Shown here: in pieces, positions 1 through 8,820 of the stretch
Layout of the letters: every line of letters starts with the position of its first letter
How positions within the stretch are numbered: position 1 is the stretch's first letter
Assembly (NCBI GenBank): GCA_910577475.1
Contig: CAJTLJ010000014.1
Coordinates: forward strand, 1-56,819
DNA length: 56,819 bases
Direction of reading: 5' to 3'
Source: an uncultured Alistipes sp.
GTDB lineage: Bacteria; Bacteroidota; Bacteroidia; Bacteroidales; Rikenellaceae
Position numbers and translations under genes: made by a program
Notes under the pieces: generated by a model
What the model was told of the DNA's origin: nothing
Databases searched by the model: none
What the model saw: the letters and a program-made list of their open reading frames with translations, nothing else

Positions 1-38
1 GACTCCGCTATCGCTCCGCTCAAGGTGACAGAAGTGAT

Positions 39-79
39 TGTCATTCCGAGCGCAGCCGCAGGCGCAGTCGAGGAATCTC
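39..79 (+). repeat. Dispersed intergenic repeat type A, copy 1
   Basis: It starts TGTCATTCCGAGCG and ends GTCGAGGAATCTC. A shorter copy is at 6643-6671. Both lie only between genes. Similar TCATTCCGAG...GAGGAATC elements are, from memory, common between genes of Bacteroidetes; the function is unknown. Confidence 0.5.
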
Positions 80-248
80 TACGGTGCACGGCGCACACCA
101 TCCGGAAACCGTAAGATCTTCCATCCCGGATAGGTCCGGCGTTTTACGCCGGGGCAGTCCGCAGCCACGGCGGGCGAAGGACTGCAATAAATTTTGTCCT
201 TCGCTGGCTGCGTTCTGCGGGGCCGTTTCGTGAGGGTGGATGCTTGGC

Positions 249-300
249 CCCGTCGAGATGTCTCGACTTCGGGCCTTGCAGCCCTCCGCTCGACATGACA
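249..300 (-). repeat. Dispersed intergenic repeat type B, copy 1
   Basis: Read on the minus strand it begins TGTCATGTCGAGCGGAGG and ends GAGACATCTCGAC. The related plus-strand copy is at 33945-33995. It lies directly downstream of recR. Confidence 0.5.
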
Positions 301-316
301 GCCCGTAGGCCCGAAG

Positions 317-913
317 CTATTCGATGGCCCGGCGGTTCATCAGGGCGTGGGTGATGGTGAGCTCGTCGACGTACTCCAGTTCGTCGCCGAAGCCGATGCC
401 GCGGGCGATGGAGGTGACCTTCACATCGGGGTAGGCGCGCAGGCGGTTCATGATATAGAAGAGGGTGGTTTCGCCCTCGACCGAGGTGGAGATGGCCAGA
501 ATCACCTCCTTTACCGTGCCCGAGGCCACCCGCTCGACCAGCCGGTCGATCTTCAGGTCGGAGGGGGCGATGCCCTGCATGGGCGAGATGACGCCGCCCA
601 AGACGTGGTAGGTTCCCTTGTATTGGCGGGTGTTCTCGATGGAGAGCAGGTCGCCCACCTGCTCCACGACGCAGACCGTGGAGCGGTCGCGGTTTTCGTC
701 GAGGCAGATGGGGCAATACTCCTCGTCGGATAGGTTGTTGCAGGTGCGGCAGTGGCGGATCTCGTTGCGGAACCGGTCGATGCTGCGGGTCATGTCGCCG
801 ACCGACTCCCGCTCCATGCGCAGCAGGTGCATGGAGAGCCGCAGTGCGGTGCGCCGGCCGATACCCGGCAGTTTCGAGAGCTCCCCGACGACGTCCTGTA
901 AGAGTTTCGACAT
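317..913 (-). CDS. recR: Recombination mediator protein RecR
   Basis: 198 residues, the usual RecR length. RecR works with RecF/RecO to load RecA on gapped DNA in the cytoplasm. Visible are the N-terminal helix-hairpin-helix region (LSKLPGIGRRTALRL, about residues 12-26), the four-cysteine zinc finger CRTCNN...YCPIC (about 55-70) and the TOPRIM domain starting VCVVEQVGDLLSIENT, with the RecR-typical YHVLGGVISPMQGIAP. It is the last gene of a minus-strand chain, 13 bases after batE, so it is probably co-transcribed with batD-batE. The identification is firm; the operon link is inferred from spacing. Confidence 0.97.
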   Translation of the reverse strand: MSKLLQDVVGELSKLPGIGRRTALRLSMHLLRMERESVGDMTRSIDRFRNEIRHCRTCNNLSDEEYCPICLDENRDRSTVCVVEQVGDLLSIENTRQYKGTYHVLGGVISPMQGIAPSDLKIDRLVERVASGTVKEVILAISTSVEGETTLFYIMNRLRAYPDVKVTSIARGIGFGDELEYVDELTITHALMNRRAIE

Positions 914-926
914 GGGCGTAAGCGGA

Positions 927-1769
927 TCAGATGGTTTCGATATGGCGGCTTTCGAGCCACCCTTTCCGGCCGTCGGCGATGGTTACCTCGGTCCAGTCGC
1001 CCAGGTTGTCGCCCGTGCGGAGGACGGTGCCCTCGTGCAGGACGAAGAGGTCGGTGGCGGCCCGGTCGGGCGAGCTCTTCACCGAGACGGCCGACGACAT
1101 GACGACGGCATCGCGGCGGTCGAGCGTTTCGCTCCGGTCGGCGGCGGCGAAGAACGTGGCGACGACGAAGAGCGCGAGGCAGGCCGTCATGCCGTAGAAT
1201 CCCCCCTTGCGCAGGGAGAGCCGCCCGGCGAGCAGGTAGAAGAGGGCGCAGAGGAAGGCGAGGGCGAGCAGGACGAGCGAAAGCATCGTCCAGGCGGTGC
1301 CGCTCAAAAGGTTGCGCAGCGTGCGCATCCACCCCTCGAGAAAGAACTCGGGGATGGTCTCGATGCGGTCCTTCGTGCGGCTCTCGGCCACCGAGAGGTT
1401 GTAGCGGATGTCCTCGTCGCCGGGGGCCAGCAGCCGGGCGCGGCGGTAGTTGAGAATCGCCTCGCCGAGGCGGTCGTCCTTGAAGCAGGCGTTGCCGAGG
1501 TTGTAGTAGAGCTTGGACGAGCGGAATCCGCGGTTCAGGATCGCCTCGTAGTCGCGGATGGCGCACCGGTAGTCGGAGCGGAGGTAGGCCGTGTTGCCCC
1601 GGTCCCAGAGGGCGTCGCAGTCGAGGTCGTCGCTCGGAGCGGTGAGCTCGTCCGGCGTCTCGATGGTCGGTTCGGCGGCCGCCGTGTCCGCGGCCGAACC
1701 GTCGGATTGCTGACCCCGGGCGGTGAGCAGGGTGGTCAGCAGACAGATACAGATCAGCAGGTGTTTCAT
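927..1769 (-). CDS. batE: BatE-like protein with TPR and SH3-like domains
   Basis: 280 residues. A signal peptide (MKHLLICICLLTTLLTARGQ) is followed by a low-complexity stretch, TPR-like helices (about 50-110, GNTAYLRSDYRCAIRDYEAIL and YYNLGNACFKDDRLGEAIL), two membrane segments (about 143-165 and 175-195) and a C-terminal bacterial SH3-like module ending GRKGWLESRHIETI. This matches BatE of the Bacteroides aerotolerance cluster, thought to act at the inner membrane with the BatA/BatB VWA proteins. It begins 2 bases after the stop of batD. The expected batA, batB and batC are not upstream in this window. The family call is good; the molecular function is poorly known. Confidence 0.85.
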   Translation of the reverse strand: MKHLLICICLLTTLLTARGQQSDGSAADTAAAEPTIETPDELTAPSDDLDCDALWDRGNTAYLRSDYRCAIRDYEAILNRGFRSSKLYYNLGNACFKDDRLGEAILNYRRARLLAPGDEDIRYNLSVAESRTKDRIETIPEFFLEGWMRTLRNLLSGTAWTMLSLVLLALAFLCALFYLLAGRLSLRKGGFYGMTACLALFVVATFFAAADRSETLDRRDAVVMSSAVSVKSSPDRAATDLFVLHEGTVLRTGDNLGDWTEVTIADGRKGWLESRHIETI

Positions 1770-1771
1770 AC

Positions 1772-3640
1772 TTACTTACGCTTCTTGATTAGGGACTCCA
1801 TGCGCGAGATGAACTCCACGCCCCGGGTGTAGACCTCGCTCATCTGGGCCGATGCCATCGGCGAGTATTGCGCCTCCTCGCACCGCGTGATGATGTCGGT
1901 GAAGTGCTGCGCCTCTTCGGCCGCCACGCCCCGCTTGGCGAGCTCCTCGCGGACGTTCTCCTTGGTGAGGTTGGCTACCGGGATGTTGAGCTTGTCGCTC
2001 ATGTAGCCCCACAGCGCGCGCGACATCTCCTCGTAGAAGGCGTACTGGTTCTGCTCGTTCATGGCCCGTCCGGCGGCGCGGACGCGCTGCACGGCCACCT
2101 TGTTGGCCCGCTTTCCGCGCACGAGGGCCGAGTTGCGGCTGTCGCGGATCCGCTTGCGCATCAGCGTATAGAGCCCCGCGAATGCCAGCAGCATGACTGC
2201 CAGCGAGGCGAAGTAGGGGGCGCTGAAGAGCAACGGCCGGCCGGCCGGAACCAGCCGGGGCTTGCCCGAGCGGATGAAGCGGATATCCTCGCCCAGCATC
2301 TTCACCTCCTCCTTCGAGAGCCCCTTGACGATGCGGGCCTCGCCAGTGCCGCCCGAGGCGTCGGGCGTGACGGTCAGGTGGAGCGGCTGGCCGGAGAGGG
2401 TGACGTACTGGCTCCTGGCCGGATCGAAATAGGTGAACTCGACGGGACCGGCCGTGTAGTCGCCCTCGGCACGGGCGATGAAGGGGTACTCGAACTGCCG
2501 GTAGCCCGAGGCGCCGCTGCCCGCGGTCTTGATCTGCTCGGAGGACTTCACGTCGTAGAGCTCGAACGAGGCGGGCAGGGGGAGCTTGGGGGCCTGCACG
2601 AAGCGCAGGTTGCCCGATCCGGAGATCCGCAGCGTGTAGGTGGCGGCCGAGTTGGCGGCCAGCTGCGCGGGGGGCGGGGTTTCGGTCATCGAGAAGCGGC
2701 CCACGGCTCCCGTGAAGCTCTCGGGAGCACCGGCAGGCAGCTCCTTCACCGTGACGGGGATTTTCTGCGAGCGGAGCTTGCGGTCGACGTTGTAGACGTC
2801 GGGCATGTTGCCGAAGAAGGGGTCGCGGCTGCGGTTGTTCTGCACCACGATCTGCGCCACGGCGGTCAGCTCCGCCGGGTCGACGGCCAGCGTGCCCGAC
2901 TGCTGCGGGTAGAGCAGGTACTCCTTCAGCACCGAACACTCGTAGACCTTGCCGTTTACGGTTTCGCGCCGGGCGGGACGGTTCTCCACGTCCAGCTCCT
3001 GGGCCCAGAACCCGTTGAAAGACGGAAATTTCACCTCGTTGATCCCCACGATCGGAATCCGGTAGTAGAGCTTGATGGCCGCCAGCACGGGCTCGCCCTT
3101 ATAGACCGAGGTGCGCGAGAGCTGGACGCGCAGCAGGATATCGTCGGCCGCCACCTCTCCCTTCTGCCGGGCGGCGGGCGACTGCCGGTTCGCCTCGCTC
3201 TCCGCCGGGGCGCTCTGGGCCGTACCCGGAGCCTGAGCCCCTTCGTCGATCACCTCGATGGGGACGGGCTGCGTGCGGTGGCTCTCACCGTCCACCTCGA
3301 TCCGGGCGGAGCCGATCGTGTAGTTGCCCGGCGTAGAGGGGAGCAGCACGAAGGTGTAGGTGAATTCGTAGGTGTTGGTGACGCTGCCGTTGACGTACTG
3401 CATGCTCTGCCCGCGGTAGACGGCCGGTCCGGCGATTACCTCGAACCCCTCGAAATCGGGGGCCTCGAAGGTGTCGTCGTCGGGCTTCGCATTCAGCCGG
3501 AACTCCACGCGGAAGGCGTCGCCGGCGGCCACGATCATGGGCGCTTTTGTCGTGAAGGTGACCTTCTCGGCTCCGAAAGCCGCAAAGATCACCGTCACGC
3601 CGAGGAATAGAAGAGTGAATCTTCTGAAAAATCCGTTCAT
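1772..3640 (-). CDS. batD: BatD aerotolerance membrane protein
   Basis: 622 residues. It has an N-terminal signal sequence (about 1-23), a long extracytoplasmic part with Ig-like beta-rich segments (FRVEFRLNAKPDDDTFEAPDF and FEVIAGPAVYRGQSMQYVNG are characteristic of BatD), then a single membrane helix near residues 470-495 (FASLAVMLLAFAGLYTLM) and a basic cytoplasmic tail. BatD sits in the BatA-E complex linked to oxygen tolerance in Bacteroides. Here it is separated from the fumarase gene upstream by only about 48 bases, so the usual moxR-batA-batB-batC genes are missing locally. Identification is confident; the truncated context is an observation. Confidence 0.92.
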   Translation of the reverse strand: MNGFFRRFTLLFLGVTVIFAAFGAEKVTFTTKAPMIVAAGDAFRVEFRLNAKPDDDTFEAPDFEGFEVIAGPAVYRGQSMQYVNGSVTNTYEFTYTFVLLPSTPGNYTIGSARIEVDGESHRTQPVPIEVIDEGAQAPGTAQSAPAESEANRQSPAARQKGEVAADDILLRVQLSRTSVYKGEPVLAAIKLYYRIPIVGINEVKFPSFNGFWAQELDVENRPARRETVNGKVYECSVLKEYLLYPQQSGTLAVDPAELTAVAQIVVQNNRSRDPFFGNMPDVYNVDRKLRSQKIPVTVKELPAGAPESFTGAVGRFSMTETPPPAQLAANSAATYTLRISGSGNLRFVQAPKLPLPASFELYDVKSSEQIKTAGSGASGYRQFEYPFIARAEGDYTAGPVEFTYFDPARSQYVTLSGQPLHLTVTPDASGGTGEARIVKGLSKEEVKMLGEDIRFIRSGKPRLVPAGRPLLFSAPYFASLAVMLLAFAGLYTLMRKRIRDSRNSALVRGKRANKVAVQRVRAAGRAMNEQNQYAFYEEMSRALWGYMSDKLNIPVANLTKENVREELAKRGVAAEEAQHFTDIITRCEEAQYSPMASAQMSEVYTRGVEFISRMESLIKKRK

Positions 3641-3688
3641 TTACATCGAATTACTGGTTCGTAAATCGGTAACGTAAAAAATCGTTCT

Positions 3689-5302
3689 TTAGTGTTTGAA
3701 ATCCGCGAAGAAATCGTTGCCCTTGTCATCGACGATGATGAAGGCGGGGAAATCCTCCACGTAGATCTTGCGCACGGCCTCCATGCCCAGCTCGGGGAAG
3801 TCGACCACCTCGACCGACTTGATCGAGTTCTTGGCCAGAATGGCCGCCGGACCGCCGATCGAGCCGAGGTAGAAACCGCCGTTCGCCTTGCAGGCGTCGG
3901 TCACCTCCTGCGAACGGTTGCCCTTCGCCACCATCACCATCGAGCCGCCGTGCTTCTGGAACAGGTCGACGTAGGGGTCCATGCGGCCGGCCGTCGTGGG
4001 GCCGAACGATCCCGAAGCCATGCCCTGCGGCGTTTTGGCCGGACCGGCGTAGTAAACCGGGTGCTTCTTGAAGTAGTCGGGCATCGGCTTGCCTTCGTCG
4101 AGCATCTGCTTGATGCGGGCGTGGGCGATGTCGCGGGCCACGATCAGCGTGCCCTTCAGGTTCAGACGGGTCTTGATCGGGTAGCGGGTCAGGATCTCGC
4201 GCACCTTGTCCATCCCCTCGTCGAGGTCGATGTCCACGGCGGGCGACATGGCGGGCGCCTGTGCGGGCAGGAAGCGGGCGGGATTCTTCTCCAGCACCTC
4301 CAGGAAGATGCCTTCGGGGGTGATCTTCGCCTTGATATTGCGGTCGGCCGAGCAGCTGACGCCGATGGCGACGGGGCACGAAGCGGCGTGGCGCGGAGCG
4401 CGGATCACGCGGACGTCGTGCACGAGGTATTTGCCGCCGAACTGGGCGCCTACGCCGCTCTTCCGGCAGATCTCCAGCACTTTCCGCTCCCACTCCAGGT
4501 CGCGGAAGCAGCGTCCGCCCTCGTTGCCCGAGGTGGGCAGCTCGTCCAGATAGCCGGCCGAAGCCTTCTTTACGGTCGAGAGGCACATCTCGGCCGAGGT
4601 GCCGCCGATGCAGAGCGCCAGGTGGTAGGGCGGGCAGGCCGAGGTGCCCAGATCCTTGATGTGCTCGGTGATGAACTTCGTGAGCGACTCCTCGTTGAGC
4701 AGCGCCTTGGTCTGCTGGTAGAGGAAGGTCTTGTTGGCCGAGCCGCCGCCCTTGGTGATGAAGAGGAATTCGTACTCCATGCCGGGCTTGCCGCCGTAGA
4801 TGTCGATCTGGGCGGGGAGGTTGGTGCCCGAGTTCTTCTCGTCGGTCATCGTGAAGGGAACCACCTGCGAGTAGCGCAGATTGCGCTCCTTGTAGGTCTC
4901 GTAGACGCCGCGGGCGATGCACTCGGCGTCGTCGGCGCCGGTCCATACGTCCTCGCCCTTATGGCCGATGCAGATGGCCGTACCGGTGTCCTGGCAGGTG
5001 GGCAGCTCGCCCTCGGCCGATACGCACTGGTTCAGCAGCATCGTGTAGGCCACGAACTTGTCGTTGTCGGTGGCTTCGCGGTCCTCCAGAATGTCGCGCA
5101 GCTTCTGCAGGTGGGCGGCGCGCAGGTAGAACGATACGTCGCTGTAGGCGGCCTTCGAGAGCTCTTCGAGCCCTTTGGGGTCGACCTTCAGGATTTTGCG
5201 GCCGTCGCACTCGACGACCTTCACGTACTCTTTCGTCAACAGACGGTACTCGGTTTTGTCCTCCGCAACGGGGTAGGGTTCCTGATAGATGAATTCGGAC
5301 AT
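3689..5302 (-). CDS. fumA: Class I (iron-sulfur) fumarate hydratase
   Basis: 537 residues from the chosen start (MSEFIYQEPYPVAEDK). An upstream in-frame Met at 5386 would add an atypical segment that overlaps the promoter, so it was not used. The enzyme interconverts fumarate and malate with an oxygen-sensitive [4Fe-4S] cluster. Conserved segments include the cluster cysteine regions CQDTGTAICIG, TSACPPYHLALCIGGTSAE and NEGGRCFRDLEWE, and in the C-terminal beta domain GSFGPTTAGRMDPYV and GGPAAILAKNSIKSVE. The length fits the single-chain FumA/FumB type. It is divergent from fba and probably transcribed from the -7 element at 5358-5365. It pairs functionally with mdh at 47.4 kb. Confidence 0.96.
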   Translation of the reverse strand: MSEFIYQEPYPVAEDKTEYRLLTKEYVKVVECDGRKILKVDPKGLEELSKAAYSDVSFYLRAAHLQKLRDILEDREATDNDKFVAYTMLLNQCVSAEGELPTCQDTGTAICIGHKGEDVWTGADDAECIARGVYETYKERNLRYSQVVPFTMTDEKNSGTNLPAQIDIYGGKPGMEYEFLFITKGGGSANKTFLYQQTKALLNEESLTKFITEHIKDLGTSACPPYHLALCIGGTSAEMCLSTVKKASAGYLDELPTSGNEGGRCFRDLEWERKVLEICRKSGVGAQFGGKYLVHDVRVIRAPRHAASCPVAIGVSCSADRNIKAKITPEGIFLEVLEKNPARFLPAQAPAMSPAVDIDLDEGMDKVREILTRYPIKTRLNLKGTLIVARDIAHARIKQMLDEGKPMPDYFKKHPVYYAGPAKTPQGMASGSFGPTTAGRMDPYVDLFQKHGGSMVMVAKGNRSQEVTDACKANGGFYLGSIGGPAAILAKNSIKSVEVVDFPELGMEAVRKIYVEDFPAFIIVDDKGNDFFADFKH

Positions 5303-5357
5303 AGCAGTTATGTTTATTGAATGTTTGTTCGTTGTTGTTCCGTTTCGACAATCCGTG

Positions 5358-5365
5358 CAAAAATA
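5358..5365 (-). promoter_or_regulatory. Bacteroidetes -7 promoter box upstream of fumarase
   Basis: TATTTTTG on the minus strand matches TAnnTTTG, with a TTG about 18 bases upstream (5384-5386). The predicted leader is roughly 50 bases. Confidence 0.6.
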
Positions 5366-5459
5366 CAAAAAACAATCCAAATGCAACGCATTGTATCTTC
5401 GATTTTTCGGTTGTTGTTAATTTTTTCACAGAATCGTGTGCGTTCTTCAAAATATTTAT

Positions 5460-5467
5460 TAACTTTG
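5460..5467 (+). promoter_or_regulatory. Bacteroidetes -7 promoter box upstream of fba
   Basis: TAACTTTG matches TAnnTTTG exactly. The -33 side is weak (TGTG around 5437). The predicted 5' leader is about 80 bases. Confidence 0.55.
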
Positions 5468-5554
5468 TGCGGTTTTTGTTAGGCGACTTGTGCCGACCTT
5501 TCGGAGCCGCAGACGGAACATTTTGAAAACGATTTACTCTAAACCGATAAAATT

Positions 5555-6550
5555 ATGGTATCTTACAAGGATTTGGGTCTGGTGAACACCCGTGAGATGT
5601 TTGCCAAGGCCATCGAGGGGGGCTATGCCATTCCCGCCTTCAACTTCAACAACATGGAGCAGATGCAGGCTATCATCCAGGCTTGCGTCGAGGCTTCGTC
5701 GCCCGTCATTCTCCAGGTGTCGTCGGGTGCCCGCAAATACGCCAACCAGACGCTGCTGCGCTACATGGCGCAGGGTGCCGTCGAGTACGCCAAGGAGCTG
5801 GGCAAGAACATTCCCATCGTGCTGCACCTCGACCACGGCAATTCGTTCGAGCTCTGCAAGAGCTGTATCGACATGGGCTTCTCGTCGGTGATGATCGACG
5901 GTTCGTCGCTGCCCTACGAGGAGAACGTCGCTCTGACGAAGCAGGTCGTGGAGTACGCCCACCGGTTCGACGTGACGGTCGAGGGCGAGCTGGGCGTGCT
6001 GGCCGGTGTCGAGGATGAGGTCGCTTCGGAGGTGGCTCACTACACCAAGCCCGAGGACGTGGAGGACTTCGTGAAGAAGACCGGTGTGGATTCGCTGGCC
6101 ATCTCGATCGGCACCTCGCACGGCGCCAACAAGTTCAAGCCCGAGCAGTGCACCCGCAACGCCGAGGGCATTCTGGTTCCGCCCGAACTCCGCTTCGATA
6201 TTCTGGAGGAGATCGAGAAGCGCATCCCCGGCTTCCCCATCGTGCTCCACGGTTCGTCGTCCGTACCGCAGGAGTACGTGAAGATCATCAACACCCACGG
6301 CGGTGCCCTGAAGGATGCCGTAGGTATTCCCGAAGAGCAGCTGCGCAAGGCCGCCAAGAGCGCCGTCTGCAAGATCAACATCGACTCCGACGGTCGTTTG
6401 GCTATGACGGCTGCCGTGCGCAAGGTCTTCGTGGATTCGCCCGCCGAGTTCGACCCCCGCAAGTATCTGGGTCCCGCCCGCGACGAGCTGAAGAAGCTCT
6501 ACAAGCACAAGTGCGAGAACGTGCTGGGCTCCGCCGGCAAGGCCGAGTAA
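5555..6550 (+). CDS. fba: Class II fructose-1,6-bisphosphate aldolase
   Basis: 331 residues. This zinc-dependent cytoplasmic enzyme of glycolysis/gluconeogenesis cleaves fructose-1,6-bisphosphate to dihydroxyacetone phosphate and glyceraldehyde-3-phosphate. Visible hallmarks are IPAFNFNNMEQMQAII at the N-terminus, the zinc/catalytic segment VLHLDHGNSFE (HxDH), VTVEGELGVLAGVED, the phosphate-binding SLAISIGTSHGANKF, and IVLHGSSSVPQEY with a zinc-ligand His. It is monocistronic: a -7 box at 5460 and a strong hairpin 15 bases after the stop bracket it. Codon use is strongly biased, as expected for a highly expressed gene. Confidence 0.97.
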   Translation: MVSYKDLGLVNTREMFAKAIEGGYAIPAFNFNNMEQMQAIIQACVEASSPVILQVSSGARKYANQTLLRYMAQGAVEYAKELGKNIPIVLHLDHGNSFELCKSCIDMGFSSVMIDGSSLPYEENVALTKQVVEYAHRFDVTVEGELGVLAGVEDEVASEVAHYTKPEDVEDFVKKTGVDSLAISIGTSHGANKFKPEQCTRNAEGILVPPELRFDILEEIEKRIPGFPIVLHGSSSVPQEYVKIINTHGGALKDAVGIPEEQLRKAAKSAVCKINIDSDGRLAMTAAVRKVFVDSPAEFDPRKYLGPARDELKKLYKHKCENVLGSAGKAE

Positions 6551-6564
6551 GGCATCTCTCCCGC

Positions 6565-6610
6565 AAAACGAAACCGGGCCGCATTCTCGAATGCGGCCCG
6601 GTTTCGTTTT
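6565..6610 (+). terminator. Rho-independent terminator of fba
   Basis: Perfect 20-bp arms (6565-6584 and 6591-6610) with a six-base loop. The outer base pairs form A4/T4 runs, so it can work in both directions. Confidence 0.9.
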
Positions 6611-6642
6611 ACGATTCGCGATCTCCTTTCCGGACATTTCTA

Positions 6643-6671
6643 TGTCATTCCGAGCGTAGCCGAGGAATCCC
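6643..6671 (+). repeat. Dispersed intergenic repeat type A, copy 2
   Basis: TGTCATTCCGAGCGTAGC followed by GAGGAATCC. It matches the element at 39-79 with the middle shortened. Confidence 0.5.
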
Positions 6672-6814
6672 CGACAGTCGTATTCGGGAGTAAGTCCGTC
6701 GCCGTCGGGACGTTTCGGCTGCGGGGCTCTGCCCCTCCACTCCACATGACAACCGGAATCCCATACGATTGTGCATCGTGCATTGTCCCGCTCGGACGGT
6801 CTCTCCCGAAACGA

Positions 6815-6848
6815 AAGCACCCCGGCCGCATAATCGGCCGGGGTGCTT
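6815..6848 (-). terminator. Terminator of the fimbrillin-like gene
   Basis: 14-bp perfect arms (6815-6828 / 6835-6848, AAGCACCCCGGCCG) with a six-base loop, 17 bases beyond the stop of the minus-strand gene. The minus-strand tail is T-poor, TTCGTTTCGGG. Confidence 0.7.
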
Positions 6849-6864
6849 GCATGCAAGGTTCGCG

Positions 6865-8808
6865 CTACGGGATGAAGACGAACCAGTGGCCGAGCTCGTC
6901 GCCCGTGCAGTCGTACCAGGTGAACTTGGTGATGTACTGGTGTTCGCCCCAGGTCTTCAGGTGCACGTTCATGTTGTTGTCCGCGTAGATGTTTTCCACC
7001 TCGGCAACGATGGCGTTCGGATCGTACTTGTAGGAGGCATATCCGGCCGGAACTTCGCCCTCGGCGACTTCGAGGCTCTTGAACGCCTGATCGAGCACCT
7101 CCTGTGCAGTCGTCTCGTCGAGCATCACCTTCTGGCCGTTCAGCTGGATGTCCGTAATGGTGAAATCCGCACCCTGGACGAAATTGGGGCTCATGCCGAA
7201 CAGCGCTCCGGTGCCGTTGCCGTTGTTCTTCCGAATGGTATAGGTGTATTGGCCGGGTTCGTCGCCGCCGCCCTCGCCGGCCTCCTGCGTGAAGACCAGT
7301 TCGGACTGCCCGTCCTCGGTTTTCGCTGTCAGCTTATAGTTGCGGGGAGCGCTGGAGCCGTTCTCGGGGAAGGTGATCGAGAGATCGGCGCCCGACCGGG
7401 TGACGGTAGCCTGTCCGCAGCTAAGGGTGACGTACTGCATGTAGTTGTCGATCTCGGCGGCATCGATCTCCGCACCGTCCACCTCGAGGCTCAGGACGGC
7501 TGCATCGGCGAGCGTTTCACCCTCTTTCTTGACCGTATAGGTCTCGTAGCCGGTGTGCCGGAGCGTCGGGATGACGGTGGGTGCGCCCGAACCGGGATCC
7601 TGACGTACGGTGATGAAGTCGGAGGATTGAACCCCTCTCCACCGGATGTAGATTTTGGTTTCGCGCACCTCGGCCTTCTTGTTCTTCCGAATATTGATCT
7701 GGAGGTTGAAGTTGTTCGTATTCTCCCATTTGGGCTCCACCCAGTCGCCTTCCCAGACGAAGGTCGGCAACTCGTCCGGATGTTCGTTGAAATTGACGGT
7801 TTCGTCGTTGTAGACGCCGGTCGTCGGCCCCAGATAGAGCAGGTTGTCGTTGCTGTTGACATTCATGGTCTTGCCTCCGTGGGTGAAGGTCAGGGTGTTT
7901 CTGTCCTCGGTGGATTCGCGATACTCCTCCTTCAGGTTCAGGAAGATGTTGTGCATCGTGTTCTGCTCGAACGTCTTGGTCTTCTCCGAGGTGAAGGTGT
8001 AGACCGCCTTGTCGGTGACCACTTTGTAGGTGTAGCCCGTGAGCGATACGGGGAACAGACCCATGTAGATGCCCTCCGCGCTCTCTTTCGAGTCGGCTGC
8101 GGTCAGCGCATAGGGGGTGCCCAGCGTCACGCGGATTTCGGTCGTACCGTTGGCGGCGGACTCGCCGCGCAGGGCGTCGTTGGCGAATACGCCGATGCAG
8201 AAGCGGTCGCCGTTGATCTTTTCCGAGGTCTGGAGCGTGATCGAACGCACGCTCTCGCTGCGGAATGCCTCGTCGGTGGAGTAGACGATGAAGCGGGCCA
8301 GCGATGCCATCGATTGCATCTTGGCGACGATCGGACCGTCCGTCACTTCCTGCGCGGCTTCGCCCATGAAGGCTACCTTGTCGAGGCTCGACTCCATCCG
8401 GCCGGCTGCGGCCTGCGTCTGTGCGGCCGCGATGTTGAAGTGGGCCGTGCAGTCGCCGCCGGTCGCCATGTTGTCGAGCGAACGGTAGGGGTAGTAGACC
8501 CAGATTTTGGAGGCCTCCTCCTTGACGGTCGCCTTGAAGGTGGCGGCTCCGGTTTCGGGATCGATCTTCAGGTCGGTCGCCTGCACGTTCTCGGCGGCGT
8601 CGGTGAAGACGCCGAACGAATCGGTTTCGTCCCAATGGAAGCCCTCTCCGTCCGTCCAGCTGGACCGGATGTCGTCCGCGGGCAGGGCGGAGATCTCTAT
8701 CGTACGGGTATTTCCGTTTACGGGTGCCGGCTCCTCGGCGGGGTCGTTCGAGCAGCCCGCTGCGGCCGTTGCGAATGCGGCCAGGTATAAGATATTCAGC
8801 TTTTTCAT
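6865..8808 (-). CDS. Fimbrillin-like surface lipoprotein
   Basis: 647 residues. The signal peptide has a lipobox ending AAAGC (Cys19), predicting lipid anchoring and probably outer-membrane or surface location. The region starting RTIEISALPADDIRSSWTDGEGFHWDETDSFGVF is typical of the Bacteroidales fimbrillin / Mfa-like family, whose members build or cap type V pili. The C-terminal half holds at least two Ig-like segments ending in the BACON-type strand signatures FITVRQDPGSG and ELVFTQEAGEG, giving a modular stalk. It lies 12 bases after a 51-residue peptide gene and is followed by its own terminator. Which fimbrial subunit role it plays cannot be told; it may instead be a stand-alone adhesin. 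Confidence 0.8.
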   Translation of the reverse strand: MKKLNILYLAAFATAAAGCSNDPAEEPAPVNGNTRTIEISALPADDIRSSWTDGEGFHWDETDSFGVFTDAAENVQATDLKIDPETGAATFKATVKEEASKIWVYYPYRSLDNMATGGDCTAHFNIAAAQTQAAAGRMESSLDKVAFMGEAAQEVTDGPIVAKMQSMASLARFIVYSTDEAFRSESVRSITLQTSEKINGDRFCIGVFANDALRGESAANGTTEIRVTLGTPYALTAADSKESAEGIYMGLFPVSLTGYTYKVVTDKAVYTFTSEKTKTFEQNTMHNIFLNLKEEYRESTEDRNTLTFTHGGKTMNVNSNDNLLYLGPTTGVYNDETVNFNEHPDELPTFVWEGDWVEPKWENTNNFNLQINIRKNKKAEVRETKIYIRWRGVQSSDFITVRQDPGSGAPTVIPTLRHTGYETYTVKKEGETLADAAVLSLEVDGAEIDAAEIDNYMQYVTLSCGQATVTRSGADLSITFPENGSSAPRNYKLTAKTEDGQSELVFTQEAGEGGGDEPGQYTYTIRKNNGNGTGALFGMSPNFVQGADFTITDIQLNGQKVMLDETTAQEVLDQAFKSLEVAEGEVPAGYASYKYDPNAIVAEVENIYADNNMNVHLKTWGEHQYITKFTWYDCTGDELGHWFVFIP

Positions 8809-8820
8809 CTCTTTTGATTT

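Larger units (their letters stand above)
1..316. other. Intergenic region with dispersed-repeat-like segments
   Basis: No credible gene is seen here. The stretch holds short GC-rich segments that recur elsewhere in the window: TGTCATTCCGAG...GAGGAATC at about 39-79 (again at 6643-6671), and the reverse complement of TGTCATGTCGAGC...CATCTCGAC at about 249-300 (again on the plus strand at 33945-33995). The motif TCCGCTCAAGGTG at 15-27 also recurs at 48449-48461. An imperfect inverted repeat around GTCCTTCG / CGAAGGAC lies near 170-206. Confidence 0.6.
6551..6864. other. Intergenic region between fba and the fimbrillin-like gene
   Basis: Gene-free. It holds the fba terminator, a type A dispersed repeat (6643-6671), a related GC-rich segment ending CACATGACAACC near 6752, and the terminator of the minus-strand gene (6815-6848). 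Confidence 0.7.
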
